From Halobacterium salinarum DSM 3754 (lineage in GTDB: Archaea > Halobacteriota > Halobacteria > Halobacteriales > Halobacteriaceae): a DNA stretch of 64,000 bases. Positions 1 through 8,479 of the stretch are shown here, piece after piece. The notes below the pieces were generated by a model. It was not told where the DNA came from. It saw only the letters and a program-made list of their open reading frames with translations, and made no database searches. Numbering within the stretch: the stretch's first letter is position 1; every line of letters begins with the position of its first letter. The position numbers and the translations under genes were made by a program. Where the stretch lies: positions 856,772 to 920,771 of the forward strand of contig NZ_VRYN01000001.1 in NCBI RefSeq assembly GCF_008124605.1, given 5' to 3'.

Positions 1-46
1 ACGCCATCAGCGAAGGCTTTTCTCCGCCGGCTGGCAACTCGATGGC

Positions 47-1357
47 GTGCGACTCGTCCAAGTCACGGTGCCAACCGGAAAACGCGACGCGGTGCTGGCC
101 GCCCTCGACGACGAGGGCGTCGACTACGTCGTCACCCCCGAAACGGCAAGCACCGAATACACCGCCGTCGTGCATTTCCCGCTGCCCACCGCCGCGGTCA
201 GCGACGTCCTCGACGCCCTCCAGGACGTGGGGCTGTCACAGGACGCCTACACCGTCGTCGTGGACGCCGAAACGGTCGTCTCCCGGCGCTTCGACGAACT
301 GGACGCGCGCTACAGCGCCGACTCCGACGCCGCCGACGACCACATCGCCCGCGAGGAGCTGGTCGCGCGCGCCGCTGACCTCGCGCCCAACCGCGTGACG
401 TACGCCGTGCTCACGCTCGTCAGCACCATCATCGCGACCGCGGGACTGCTGTTGGACTCGCCGGCCACCGTGGTTGGGTCGATGGTGATCGCGCCGCTGC
501 TCGGCCCGGCGATGTCCGCCAGCGTCGGCACCGTCGTCGACGACGACGACCTGTTCGCGCGCGGCATCCGACTGCAGGTGGTCGGCGTCGCGCTCGCGGT
601 CGTGGGCGCGGCCGCGTTCGCGTTCCTCGTGAAAACCACACACCTCGTGCCCCCCGGCCTCGACGTGTTGTCGCTGTCCGAGGTCCGGGAGCGACTCCGC
701 CCCGACTTCCTGTCGCTCGTGGTCGCGCTCGGTTCCGGGGTTGCCGGCGTCTACAGTCTCATGTCCGGCGTCTCCTCGGCGCTGGTCGGGGTCGCCATCG
801 CGGTGGCGCTCATCCCGCCGGCGGCCACCGTCGGCATCGGGATCGCGTGGGGGGTCCCCACACTCGCGGTCGGGTCCGCCGTGCTGGTCGCCGTGAACGT
901 CCTCTCGATCAACCTCGCCGCGCTCGTCGGGCTCTGGTACTCCGGGTACCGCCCCCAGCGGTTCTTCGCGGTCGGCGACGCCCACGCCGCGCTCGTCAAG
1001 CGCGGCGTCACACTCGCCGTCGCCATCGCCGTTCTCTCGGCGTTCCTCGGCGGCGTTACGCTCGCCTCCGTCGAGGCAGCCGACACCGAACAGGCCGTCG
1101 ACCGCGCCATCGACGACGTGACCGCGCAGGCCGCTCACACCTCGGTCGTCGACGTCCAGTTCCAGTACGACCGCGGCCTCGTTTCGCGCCAGCCACACAC
1201 AGTCATCGTCACGCTCGGCATCCCACCTGGCCAGCAGTATCCCGCGCTCGCGCAGTCGCTGGCCAAGCGCATCGAGACCGACACCGGACGGGAGCTCGCC
1301 GTCGAAGTCCGGTACGTCGAAACCCAGCGGGTCGCGCCGTCCCGCCCCAACGAGTAA
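47..1357 (+). CDS. DUF389 family membrane protein
   Basis: This is a 436-aa membrane protein that I recognise as the DUF389 (TIGR00341) family, whose function is unknown. The N-terminal 100 residues or so are soluble and acidic. From about residue 115 there are several hydrophobic segments with conserved small residues (for example VVGSMVIAPLLGPAMSASVG), and a soluble C-terminal tail follows. The GTG start at 47 gives the family-like beginning MRLVQV; an ATG five bases earlier is out of frame. The next gene follows after 25 bp and may be co-transcribed. The fold assignment rests on the hydrophobic pattern and the characteristic SMVIAPLLGP stretch. Confidence 0.85.
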   Translation: MRLVQVTVPTGKRDAVLAALDDEGVDYVVTPETASTEYTAVVHFPLPTAAVSDVLDALQDVGLSQDAYTVVVDAETVVSRRFDELDARYSADSDAADDHIAREELVARAADLAPNRVTYAVLTLVSTIIATAGLLLDSPATVVGSMVIAPLLGPAMSASVGTVVDDDDLFARGIRLQVVGVALAVVGAAAFAFLVKTTHLVPPGLDVLSLSEVRERLRPDFLSLVVALGSGVAGVYSLMSGVSSALVGVAIAVALIPPAATVGIGIAWGVPTLAVGSAVLVAVNVLSINLAALVGLWYSGYRPQRFFAVGDAHAALVKRGVTLAVAIAVLSAFLGGVTLASVEAADTEQAVDRAIDDVTAQAAHTSVVDVQFQYDRGLVSRQPHTVIVTLGIPPGQQYPALAQSLAKRIETDTGRELAVEVRYVETQRVAPSRPNE

Positions 1358-1382
1358 ATACCGGCACCGAGTACCGCGGCGC

Positions 1383-1703
1383 ATGCGCACGGAAACAGAC
1401 GAGTCCCAGGACCCGACCGCCGCGACGCTCCGGCGCCGAGTCGCGGCCACACTCGACCGCGAGTTCCCCGACCTCAGCCGCGGGACGCGAGTGGTCCAGC
1501 GGGTGAACGCGGAGACCGGCCTCGTCACGCTGTCGTTCGGCTGTGGGTGTTCCGACGGCGTCTCGCCGGACACCGAGCGCGCGATCGAGGCCACGCTCGT
1601 CGCGGACCTCGACGCCGTCACCGGCATCACAACGGACTCGGGCTGTGGCTGTGGGTCCACGGACACCAGCACGGACGACGCTGGCCCCACGGCACCGTTC
1701 TAG
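1383..1703 (+). CDS. Small Cys-rich NifU-C-like protein
   Basis: This is a 106-aa acidic protein. Its central part (GLVTLSFGCGC followed by a helix ending near DLDAVTGI) resembles the C-terminal NifU domain used as an iron-sulfur scaffold, in which a Cys pair follows a V-x-L-x-G strand. Here the cysteines are CGC near residue 54, and a second set, CGCG, lies in a Ser/Thr/Asp-rich tail near residue 90. The usual CxxC spacing is absent, so metal binding is likely but an Fe-S scaffold role is only inferred. A clearer NifU protein is encoded at 28555-28926. Confidence 0.6.
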   Translation: MRTETDESQDPTAATLRRRVAATLDREFPDLSRGTRVVQRVNAETGLVTLSFGCGCSDGVSPDTERAIEATLVADLDAVTGITTDSGCGCGSTDTSTDDAGPTAPF

Positions 1704-1749
1704 CGCGCGCAGTCCGCGGTTCGCGCTCGCTTCGCTCGGTCCGTCCCCG

Positions 1750-2733
1750 CTACTCCTCGAACGGCAGTTCTGGCTCGTGGCCGACCGCGTCGACGGCCGC
1801 GGTCAGCGTCTCCGTGACGCCCTCGCCGCCCTCGACGCTCATGTAGCAGTCCGCCTCGATCTCCGCCGAGAGGTCGGTCTTGCTGCAGACGGTGACCAGC
1901 GGGGCGTCGCCGAAGCGGTCGCCCACCTCCGCGCGCAGCGCCTGCTGGTCGGCGACCGGGTAGCCACACGCGGCGCTGGCGTCCACGAAGAACAGGATCA
2001 CGTCCCCCACGTGCGTGAGCGCCGACACGGCCTGGTCTTCGATCTCGTTGCGCTCGTCGGCCGGCCGGTCGAGCAGCCCCGGGGTGTCGACGAGCTGCCA
2101 CGTGACGTGGTCGCGCTCGAAATGCCCGATGTCCACGGACTTCGTCGTGAACGGGTACTCGGCGGTCTCGATGCTGGCGTTGGTCACGGCGTTCACGAAC
2201 GAGGACTTCCCCACGTTCGGGTAGCCAGCGACCACCACGGTCGGCACGTCCGGCTGGATCTCCGGCAGGGTCTTGAGGGCGTCACGGGCCGCGCCGACGG
2301 CCTCCAGGTCGTCTTCGACCTGGTCCATCACCGACCCCATGCGGCCGAACCCCTGCTTGCGGAGGCTGCGGGCTTTCTCGGCGTCGTTGGGGAGCCGGCC
2401 GATGTACTCGCGGCCGAGGTCGTGGGTCTTCGAGGACGCCCACGACAGCTCCGAGAGGTGTTGGCGGAGCTCGTCGATGCCGTCCTCGCTGGCGAACTCC
2501 TCGCGCAGGATGGCGTCGGCCAGCTCGCCGTAGAACGGATCGACGTGGTCGAAGTCCGGCCACTCGGTGACGACGTTGTGGAGGTTGTCACCCAGGATGT
2601 TCGACGCCGTCTGGAGCATCGACTGCTGTGCTTCCACGCCCTGTTTCGCGCGCCCGGCCCGGGCCGCTCGCGAGAACGCCTGGTCGATGAGTTCCTCCGA
2701 CGTGGGCGTCGTCGGCAGGCTCTCGAAAATCAT
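1750..2733 (-). CDS. NOG1-type (Obg-family) GTPase
   Basis: This 327-aa protein has an N-terminal helical domain of about 160 residues typical of archaeal NOG1-type GTPases. The G domain follows: the P-loop GYPNVGKSS lies near residues 170-178, G3 is DTPGLLDRP, and the G4-like SKTD lies near the C-terminus. Family members are implicated in large-subunit ribosome assembly. I chose the ATG at 2733 (MIFESLP) because the in-frame extension upstream runs into the promoter region of the divergent gene at 2815 and is not acidic. A TATA-like box on the minus strand lies near 2755-2760. Confidence 0.9.
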   Translation of the reverse strand: MIFESLPTTPTSEELIDQAFSRAARAGRAKQGVEAQQSMLQTASNILGDNLHNVVTEWPDFDHVDPFYGELADAILREEFASEDGIDELRQHLSELSWASSKTHDLGREYIGRLPNDAEKARSLRKQGFGRMGSVMDQVEDDLEAVGAARDALKTLPEIQPDVPTVVVAGYPNVGKSSFVNAVTNASIETAEYPFTTKSVDIGHFERDHVTWQLVDTPGLLDRPADERNEIEDQAVSALTHVGDVILFFVDASAACGYPVADQQALRAEVGDRFGDAPLVTVCSKTDLSAEIEADCYMSVEGGEGVTETLTAAVDAVGHEPELPFEE

Positions 2734-2774
2734 GCAACTGGATTCGCGGGCGAGACGTAAAAGGCCACGTATCC

Positions 2775-2807
2775 CCACGCGAGGGTTTTTGCGCCGCCCC
2801 CGCGTGG
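2775..2807 (+). promoter_or_regulatory. TATA-centred inverted repeat, promoter of DUF5518 gene
   Basis: CCACGCG at 2775-2781 pairs with CGCGTGG at 2801-2807. After one mismatch, GGG at 2783-2785 pairs with CCC at 2797-2799, giving 10 of 11 paired positions. The TATA-like GTTTTTGC lies at the centre (about 2785-2792), 24 bp from the ATG at 2815, as expected for a leaderless transcript. This is the longest member of the set described in the findings. Confidence 0.6.
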
Positions 2808-2814
2808 CGGGCAC

Positions 2815-3168
2815 ATGGTCAACTGGCGTGCGGTCCTCACCGGGTTCGGCGTTTCGTTCGTGCTCGGCGTGTTCGCGTTCGCGCTGCCGGGCATCGGCCA
2901 CGCCGCGGCGGGGCTGGTCGGCGGGTTCGTCGCCGGCTGGATGGCCGACGACGGGGCCTGGAGCGGCGCGGTGCATGGCCTCCTGGCGGGCGCGCTCGGC
3001 GGCCTGGTCGTCGTGTCGCTGATCCTCGCTGCCAGCCTCGCCGGCGGGCTGCTGTTCGTCCCCATCGGCGTGCTCGGCGTCGGGGCGGCGCTCGCCGCGC
3101 TCGCCGTCTTCCTGGCGCTCGCCGTCGACAGCGCCGTCGCCGGTGCCATCGGCGGGCTGCTCGCCTGA
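2815..3168 (+). CDS. DUF5518 family small membrane protein
   Basis: This 117-aa protein is almost entirely hydrophobic, with about four predicted membrane helices rich in Gly and Ala and a short charged segment (WMADDGAW) near residue 42. It matches the glycine-rich architecture of the haloarchaeal DUF5518 family, which has no known function. It is divergent from the NOG1 gene and has its own promoter within a long inverted repeat. The family name is from recognition of the overall pattern and could be wrong, but a small polytopic membrane protein is certain. Confidence 0.75.
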   Translation: MVNWRAVLTGFGVSFVLGVFAFALPGIGHAAAGLVGGFVAGWMADDGAWSGAVHGLLAGALGGLVVVSLILAASLAGGLLFVPIGVLGVGAALAALAVFLALAVDSAVAGAIGGLLA

Positions 3169-3229
3169 CGGGGCTCTCGATGGCCGACGCCGCTGTGGAC
3201 CTCCACCATCGGCGGCGCACGTCTCGCGA

Positions 3230-3517
3230 CTACCGGCGGTCGTCGAGTTCGGCCAGCAGCGCCTCGACGTCCATGTCCTGTTGGGCGAGCACGACGAGCA
3301 TGTGGTAGACGACGTCCGCGCCCTCGTGGGCGAGTTCGTCGGTGTCGCCGTCCTTGGCGGCGAGCAGGAACTCGGTGGCTTCCTCGCCGACTTTCTCCAG
3401 GGCGGCGTTCTCGCCTTTCTCGTCGTCGGCCAGCAGACTGGCCGTATACGAGTCCTCGGGCATTGTTTCCTTGCGATCCTCGATCACGTCGAACAGCTCG
3501 CGGAGCGGGTCACTCAT
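3230..3517 (-). CDS. hisE: Phosphoribosyl-ATP pyrophosphatase HisE
   Basis: HisE hydrolyses phosphoribosyl-ATP to phosphoribosyl-AMP, the second step of histidine synthesis. The 95-aa length is normal for a stand-alone HisE. The MazG-like helical fold shows the metal-binding pattern: EKVGEEATE near residue 42 and HEGADVVYH near residue 63. It is the last gene of the secG-pdxT-BFN-hisE run, and its start overlaps the end of the BFN gene by 8 bp, so translation is probably coupled. No other his genes are in the window. Confidence 0.95.
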   Translation of the reverse strand: MSDPLRELFDVIEDRKETMPEDSYTASLLADDEKGENAALEKVGEEATEFLLAAKDGDTDELAHEGADVVYHMLVVLAQQDMDVEALLAELDDRR

Positions 3518-3968
3518 CTCCCATCACCTCCCGGATGTCCCGCAGCTCATCAAACCCGTCGGGCGAGCGCGCACCCTGTGCGAACACGTCGTCGGCGACT
3601 GCGATCGGGGCGTTCGTGCGCGCCGCAAGCGCCAGCGAATCGCTGGGGCGCGCGTCGACCACCGTGCTCCCGCGGGGCGTCTCGACGTGCAGATCCGCGA
3701 AATACGTGCCCGCTTCGACGCTGGAAATCACGACCCGGTCGACGCGCCCGCCCAACTCCTCGACGAGGTCGAGGGTCACGTCGTGGGTGAGCGGGCGGCC
3801 GATGTCGACCGCGTCCAGGCCGCGCGCGATGCTCGCCGCCTCCTCGAAGCCCACGAAGATCGGGAGCACGTCGCCGCTGTCGTCGGCGTCGTCGCGTGCC
3901 AGGACGACCACCGCAATCGTGCCGTCGGGAGTGTCCGCCACTCGCACCGCGTCGATGTCGGCGTTCAT
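3510..3968 (-). CDS. Bifunctional nuclease (BFN, DUF151) family protein
   Basis: This 152-aa protein of the DUF151/BFN family is characterised by a conserved fold with the segments VLPIFVGFEEAASIARGL and ARPSDSLALAART. Plant and bacterial relatives are reported to have nuclease activity; the archaeal role is not established. The start ATG overlaps the end of pdxT (ATGA) and its own end overlaps hisE, so it is translated from the same operon. Co-occurrence with hisE and pdxT may reflect shared expression and need not mean a shared pathway. Confidence 0.88.
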   Translation of the reverse strand: MNADIDAVRVADTPDGTIAVVVLARDDADDSGDVLPIFVGFEEAASIARGLDAVDIGRPLTHDVTLDLVEELGGRVDRVVISSVEAGTYFADLHVETPRGSTVVDARPSDSLALAARTNAPIAVADDVFAQGARSPDGFDELRDIREVMGDE

Positions 3969-4576
3969 GCGTCACCGGCCTGTGCGGACGGTGTTCGGTC
4001 GAAAAACGCGAGTTCGTGCAGCCGCACGTCGGCGGTCAGCTCCGGGTGGAACGACGTCGCAACCACGGGGCCGTCCCGGATCGCAACCGGACGCCCGTCC
4101 CAGGACGCAAGCACCGTCGCGTCCGCGCCGACCTCGTCGATGACCGGCGCGCGGATGAACACCGCGGGGAACGGGTCGGCGAGCCCGTCGACGTCCAGGG
4201 GGGCTTCGAAGGAGTCGACCTGGCGGCCGAACGCGTTCCGATCGACGGTCACGTCGAGCACGTCAAGCGTTTCGACGCGGTCGTCGTTGGCGTCCGTCGA
4301 GGACACGATGAGGCCCGCGCACGTCGCCAGCAGCGGCTTGCCGGCGGCGACGTGGCTGCGGATCTCGGCGTCGATGCCCTCGCGGTCCAGCAGCCGGGAG
4401 ATGGCCGTCGACTCCCCACCGGGCAACAGCAACACGTCACACTCCGGGACGACCCCCGCGGTCCGGATCTCACGCACGTCGGCGGGCTGGCCGTGAGCGT
4501 CGGCAGCGCGGCGGATCGCGGCGGCGTGTTCGGAGACGTCGCCCTGCACGGCGACAACACCGGCAGTCAGTGTCAT
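3965..4576 (-). CDS. pdxT: Pyridoxal 5'-phosphate synthase glutaminase subunit PdxT
   Basis: PdxT releases ammonia from glutamine and passes it to PdxS for pyridoxal phosphate synthesis. The 203-aa protein has the class I glutamine amidotransferase features: the oxyanion segment LLLPGGEST near residue 50, the nucleophile Cys in LLATCAGLI near residue 84, and the catalytic His/Glu in SFHPELT near the C-terminus. The ATG at 4576 gives the family start MTLTAGVVAVQGD; a longer in-frame extension would read through secG in another frame. The pdxS partner is not in the window. It lies 37 bp after secG. Confidence 0.95.
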   Translation of the reverse strand: MTLTAGVVAVQGDVSEHAAAIRRAADAHGQPADVREIRTAGVVPECDVLLLPGGESTAISRLLDREGIDAEIRSHVAAGKPLLATCAGLIVSSTDANDDRVETLDVLDVTVDRNAFGRQVDSFEAPLDVDGLADPFPAVFIRAPVIDEVGADATVLASWDGRPVAIRDGPVVATSFHPELTADVRLHELAFFDRTPSAQAGDA

Positions 4577-4613
4577 ACGCTGCCATATGCGGCTGCCGTG
4601 AAAAAACGTCTCG

Positions 4614-4775
4614 CTACGCGAAGAACTGTGCCAGCAACACCACCAGCCCGAAGAACGCCCCGACCGCAACGACGGACCGCGGGTCGATTTGGAGTGCGTT
4701 GGAGTCCTCGGAGTCGAAGTAGCGGACGAGGCCCGCACTGGACATCAGGCCGCCCGAGTTTTGACCACTGCTCAT
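4614..4775 (-). CDS. secG: Preprotein translocase subunit SecG (Sec61-beta)
   Basis: This 53-aa protein is the archaeal Sec61-beta homologue, a small single-pass subunit of the SecYE translocon. The protein starts [15 protein letters not shown], continues with the conserved [17 protein letters not shown] stretch, and ends in one membrane helix ([19 protein letters not shown]). The N-terminal Gly/Ser-rich cytosolic part followed by a C-terminal tail anchor is the family architecture. Its size makes it easy to miss. It heads the operon with pdxT; a minus-strand TATA-like box (GGTTTAGG) lies at about 4801-4808, 26-33 bp upstream of the start. Confidence 0.95.
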   Translation of the reverse strand: MSSGQNSGGLMSSAGLVRYFDSEDSNALQIDPRSVVAVGAFFGLVVLLAQFFA

Positions 4776-4887
4776 GGGTCAGTACTGTCAGCGCGCCCGC
4801 CTAAACCTTTCGAGTTGTCGCACCTCCGGCAACAGACGTGCCGTGAGAAACCCTTAACCACGAAGCCCGCCAATTCGGAGTATATCG

Positions 4888-5157
4888 ATGACTGTCACCC
4901 TGAAAGACTTCTACGCGGACTGGTGCGGGCCGTGCAAGACTCAGGATCCGATCCTCGAAGAGCTCGAGGCGGACTACGACGAGGACGTGTCCTTCGAGAA
5001 GATCGACGTCGACGAAGCCGAGGACGTCGCAAACGAGTACCAAGTGCGTTCGATCCCGACCATCGTCGTGGAGAACGACGACGGCGTCGTCGAGCGGTTC
5101 GTCGGCGTCACGCAGCGCGAACAGCTCGAGGACGCAATCGAGTCCGCGGGCGCCTGA
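4888..5157 (+). CDS. Thioredoxin
   Basis: This 89-aa thioredoxin-fold protein has the redox motif WCGPCK at residues 12-17 and the cis-proline segment RSIPTIVV near residue 58. It probably acts as a cytosolic dithiol-disulfide oxidoreductase. It is short for a thioredoxin because the first beta strand and helix are reduced, which is common in haloarchaea. It is divergent from secG; a TATA-like CCTTAACC lies at 4852-4859, so a short 5' leader of a few bases is predicted. Confidence 0.93.
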   Translation: MTVTLKDFYADWCGPCKTQDPILEELEADYDEDVSFEKIDVDEAEDVANEYQVRSIPTIVVENDDGVVERFVGVTQREQLEDAIESAGA

Positions 5158-5262
5158 GCGCGCACACGTCACGCCGCCTTTTCCGCCGGCTTCGGTCGCG
5201 CCCAGCGGCGCCGCTGCATCCGTTCCGGTAGCCTTTCAATCGTTCCGTCTGACCGTGGCACC

Positions 5263-7119
5263 ATGTCAGCGGTGTCACCACCCGTCGCGCTCGCCGCCGG
5301 GGTCTCAACGGACGTGCTCGTCGTTTTCGGCGTGGTGGTGGGCGCGCTCGTGTTGTTCGTCACCGAGTGGCTGCCGATCGACGTCACCGCCATCCTCATC
5401 ATGGTGGTGTTGGCCGTGCTGGAGCCGTGGACGCGGGTGTCGACGGCCGAGAGCCTCTCGGGGTTCTCGAACAAGGCGACCATCGCCGTGCTCGCAATGC
5501 TCATCCTGTCGACGGGCGTCAGCCGGACCGGGCTCGTCCAGCTCGTCGGCCGGAAGCTGTCGGCGTTCGCCGGCGAGAACAAGTCCCGACAGCTCGGCGC
5601 CACCATCGCCGCGGGCGGCCCGGTGTCCGGGTTCGTGAACAACACGCCCGTGGTTGCGATCCTCGTGCCCGTCATCTCGGACCTCGCGCACAAGGGCAAA
5701 ACCAGTCCGTCGAAGCTGCTGATGCCGCTGTCGTTCGCGTCGATGCTGGGCGGAACGCTGACGCTCATCGGCACGTCGACGAACCTCCTGGCGAGCGAGA
5801 CGACCGCCCGACTGGCCGACCAGCAGGGGATCGCGGGCCTGCACGCGTTCTCGATGTTCGAGTTCACACATCTCGGCGTCCTGGTGTTGGCGGTCGGGTC
5901 GCTGTACCTGTTCGTCGTCGCCCCCCGGCTGCTCTCCGATCGCGTCCCCGTCGAGGACGACTACCTCACGGAGTACGCGCTCGGCGACTACCTCTCGGAG
6001 GTCGTCGTCCGGGAGTCGTCGCCCATCGTCGGGCAGACGGTGCGGGCGGCCATCGACGCCGACCGGTTCGACGCCGACGTGTTGGGGCTGGTGCGCGACG
6101 GCGAGCGGTTCATCGAGCCACTCGGGCAGAAGGTCGTGCGTGCGGGGGATACGCTCACGATCCGCACCGGCCGTGAGACGCTGGCCGACATCGCGACCGT
6201 CGACGACCTCTCGCTGGCGGGCGCGCCCGACGACGAGCGCGACCTCGAACCCACCACGCAGGACGAGCAGGCGCTCGTGGAGGTCGTCATCCACTCGGGG
6301 TCGTCGCTCGCCGGGCAGACGCTGTCCTCGTCGTCGTTCCGCGACCGCTACGACGCCAACGTGCTGGCGTTCCGGTCACGGGGAGAGACGGTCCACGAAC
6401 GTATGGACGACCGGCGGCTCCGCGTCGGCGACACGCTGCTCGTGCAGGCACCGCGCTCGGGGATCGACAGGCTGTCGGCGAACCCCGATTTCATCGTCGC
6501 CCACGAGCCCGACGAGCCGGACTACCGGACGGAGAAGATCCCCCACGCCATCGGCATCGTCCTCGGGGTCGTGCTCGCGGCGACGGTGACCCCGTTTCAC
6601 ATCGTCACGACCGCGCTGGGCGGCGTCGTGGCGATGGTGTCGACCGGCGTCCTCCACCCGTCGGAGGTGTACGACTCCGTCGACTGGGACGTCATCTTCC
6701 TGCTGGCGGGCGTCATCCCCCTGGGCATCGCGCTCGAACAGACCGGGGCCGCACAGCTGCTCGGGGAGGCGATGGCCGCCACGGCGACGGTGCTTCCGGC
6801 GCTGGGTGTGCTGTGGGTGTTCTACCTGTTCACGGGCGTCATCACGAGCGTCATCTCGAACAACGCCAGCGTCGTGTTGCTGATTCCGGTCGCCGTCGAA
6901 GCCGCCGTCGAACTCGGCGCGAACCCGTTCGCGTTCGTGCTTGCGGTGACGTTCGCGGCGTCAACGGCGTTCATGACGCCCGTGGGCTACCAGACGAACC
7001 TCTTCGTGTACGGGCCGGGCGGCTACACGTTCAGTGACTTCTTCCGCGTCGGGCTCCCGCTGCAGTTGCTGTTGTCGGTGGTCACGGTTGGTGGCATTGC
7101 GGCCTTCTGGGGCGTCTAA
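5263..7119 (+). CDS. SLC13-type anion permease with two TrkA-C (RCK_C) domains
   Basis: This 618-aa protein is built as membrane block, soluble block, membrane block. The first and last parts carry about ten helices of the DASS/SLC13 type, with the duplicated Asn-Thr signatures FVNNTPVVAILVPV (near residue 123) and SVISNNASVVLLIPV (near residue 527). Residues about 215-400 hold two TrkA-C/RCK_C domains, recognisable from the repeated VGQTVRAA and AGQTLSSS starts. Such proteins transport divalent anions such as sulfate or dicarboxylates; the substrate cannot be told here. The C-terminal domains probably bind a regulatory ligand. The stop overlaps the stop of the next, convergent gene by 4 bp. 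Confidence 0.92.
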   Translation: MSAVSPPVALAAGVSTDVLVVFGVVVGALVLFVTEWLPIDVTAILIMVVLAVLEPWTRVSTAESLSGFSNKATIAVLAMLILSTGVSRTGLVQLVGRKLSAFAGENKSRQLGATIAAGGPVSGFVNNTPVVAILVPVISDLAHKGKTSPSKLLMPLSFASMLGGTLTLIGTSTNLLASETTARLADQQGIAGLHAFSMFEFTHLGVLVLAVGSLYLFVVAPRLLSDRVPVEDDYLTEYALGDYLSEVVVRESSPIVGQTVRAAIDADRFDADVLGLVRDGERFIEPLGQKVVRAGDTLTIRTGRETLADIATVDDLSLAGAPDDERDLEPTTQDEQALVEVVIHSGSSLAGQTLSSSSFRDRYDANVLAFRSRGETVHERMDDRRLRVGDTLLVQAPRSGIDRLSANPDFIVAHEPDEPDYRTEKIPHAIGIVLGVVLAATVTPFHIVTTALGGVVAMVSTGVLHPSEVYDSVDWDVIFLLAGVIPLGIALEQTGAAQLLGEAMAATATVLPALGVLWVFYLFTGVITSVISNNASVVLLIPVAVEAAVELGANPFAFVLAVTFAASTAFMTPVGYQTNLFVYGPGGYTFSDFFRVGLPLQLLLSVVTVGGIAAFWGV

Positions 7120-7460
7120 GGCGGATATTTCTCGACGCGCCACTTGCCGTCCTCGACGTTGAAGCTGAACGTCCGCGAGCCCTTATCCGACTGCACCATG
7201 AGCTTCCCCCCGGAGACGCTGTACCGCGTCAACATCTTCAGTTCGAGTTCCTCCCGTACCGTCTCGAAACACACCATGTGGCGGCCGTCGGCGACGTAGA
7301 ACCCGATGTCCGTGAGCATCTGTTCGTCAGTCGACTGGAACTCCGCTCGCAGACGCGTGTCCGTCGCCTCGATCACTTCACCGCCGCCGCGATCGACCCA
7401 CGCGGTGAACGCGTCGTTGAACGCGGCCGAAATGCTGTCGTCTGCCCACACTTGTTCCAT
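7116..7460 (-). CDS. Conserved haloarchaeal protein of unknown function
   Basis: This 114-aa soluble protein, which I do not recognise, begins [14 protein letters not shown] and ends KWRVEKYPP. The composition is mixed alpha/beta with several beta strands in the second half ([28 protein letters not shown]), and no catalytic motif is visible. I prefer the ATG at 7460; an in-frame GTG four codons upstream is possible. It is convergent with the SLC13 gene and its promoter region faces thi4. Confidence 0.7.
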   Translation of the reverse strand: MEQVWADDSISAAFNDAFTAWVDRGGGEVIEATDTRLRAEFQSTDEQMLTDIGFYVADGRHMVCFETVREELELKMLTRYSVSGGKLMVQSDKGSRTFSFNVEDGKWRVEKYPP

Positions 7461-7486
7461 GCGCGAAATCACGGCCGGGTGTGCTT

Positions 7487-7518
7487 AGCGTTTTGGGCTC
7501 TCACGGGAACCCAACGCT
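7487..7518. promoter_or_regulatory. Interrupted inverted repeat upstream of thi4
   Basis: AGCGTT at 7487-7492 plus GGG at 7495-7497 pair with CCC at 7510-7512 plus AACGCT at 7513-7518; two extra T residues bulge on the left. It abuts the thi4 TATA-like box (CTTAATTAT, about 7517-7525) and lies about 42-27 bp before the leaderless start predicted at 7547. It could be an operator for a thiamine-responsive repressor of the ThiR type, but this is inference. Confidence 0.4.
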
Positions 7519-7546
7519 TAATTATCTAGTTGTACCATGTAGTGGT

Positions 7547-8479
7547 ATGACGTTCGACTCATTCGCTGACGCAAACGAAGCCGAAGTCACACGCGCGATC
7601 ACACGCCAGTGGACCGACGAGTTCCTCGACGACACGGAAACCGACGTGATCATCGTCGGCGGCGGTCCCTCCGGCCTGATGGCTGCCAAGGAGCTCGCCG
7701 ACCGGGACGTAGACGTCACCATCATCGAGAAGAACAACTACCTCGGCGGCGGTTTCTGGCTCGGCGGGTTCCTGATGAACAAGCTCACCGTCCGGTCGCC
7801 CGCCGAAGCAGTCCTCGACGACCTCGGTGTGCCATACGAGTACGACGAAGAAAACGACGGGCTCGCGGTCGCTGACGCCCCACACGCCTGCTCGGCGATG
7901 ATCACGGCCGCCTGCGATGCGGGCGCCCGCATCCAGAACATGACCGAGTTCACGGACATCGTCGTGCGCGACGACCACGCGGTCGCCGGTGCCGTCGTCA
8001 ACTGGACGCCTGTGCACTCGCTGCCCCGTGAGCTCACCTGCGTCGACCCCATCGCGCTGGAAGCCGACGTGGTCGTCGACGCCACCGGCCACGACGCGGT
8101 CGTTGTCTCCAAGCTCCACGAACGCGGCGTCCTGGAGGCCGACGGCATCGAACACGTCGAGGAGCACGCCACTGGCATGGACCAGTCCGGTGACGGCGAA
8201 TACGGCGCGCCCGGCCACGACTCCCCCGGCCACGACTCCATGTGGGTCGCCGACAGCGAGGACAAAGTCGTCGAACAGACCGGGAAAGTCCACGACGGTC
8301 TCGTGACCGCCGGACTCTCCACCGCGACCGTCCACGGCCTCACCCGCATGGGACCGACGTTCGGCGCGATGCTGCTCTCGGGGAAAGTCGCCGCCAACGC
8401 CGTCATGGACGAGCTCGCCGTCGACGAGCCGCGCGTTGACCTCCCCAGCACGGCCGCGCCCGCCGCAGACGACGACTAA
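7547..8479 (+). CDS. thi4: Thiazole synthase Thi4
   Basis: This 310-aa enzyme makes the ADP-thiazole precursor of thiamine from NAD and glycine. The dinucleotide-binding segment [14 protein letters not shown] is at residues 34-47, and a second glycine-rich segment ([10 protein letters not shown]) follows. Counting from the ATG at 7547, the cysteine of RELTCVDP is residue 165, the position shown to be essential in Haloferax volcanii Thi4. That equals the sulfur-donating cysteine of the yeast suicide enzyme, whereas methanogen homologues have His there. It is translated together with thiD-thiN (overlap TAATG). A TATA-like box at about 7517-7525 suggests a leaderless transcript. Confidence 0.96.
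   Translation: MTFDSFADANEAEVTRAITRQWTDEFLDDTETDVIIVGGGPSGLMAAKELADRDVDVTIIEKNNYLGGGFWLGGFLMNKLTVRSPAEAVLDDLGVPYEYDEENDGLAVADAPHACSAMITAACDAGARIQNMTEFTDIVVRDDHAVAGAVVNWTPVHSLPRELTCVDPIALEADVVVDATGHDAVVVSKLHERGVLEADGIEHVEEHATGMDQSGDGEYGAPGHDSPGHDSMWVADSEDKVVEQTGKVHDGLVTAGLSTATVHGLTRMGPTFGAMLLSGKVAANAVMDELAVDEPRVDLPSTAAPAADDD

Noticed and set aside
2734-2976. Longer N-terminus for the NOG1-type GTPase (start at 2976)
   Set aside because: The extra residues are Arg/Pro-rich and the frame would cover the promoter and start of the divergent DUF5518 gene.
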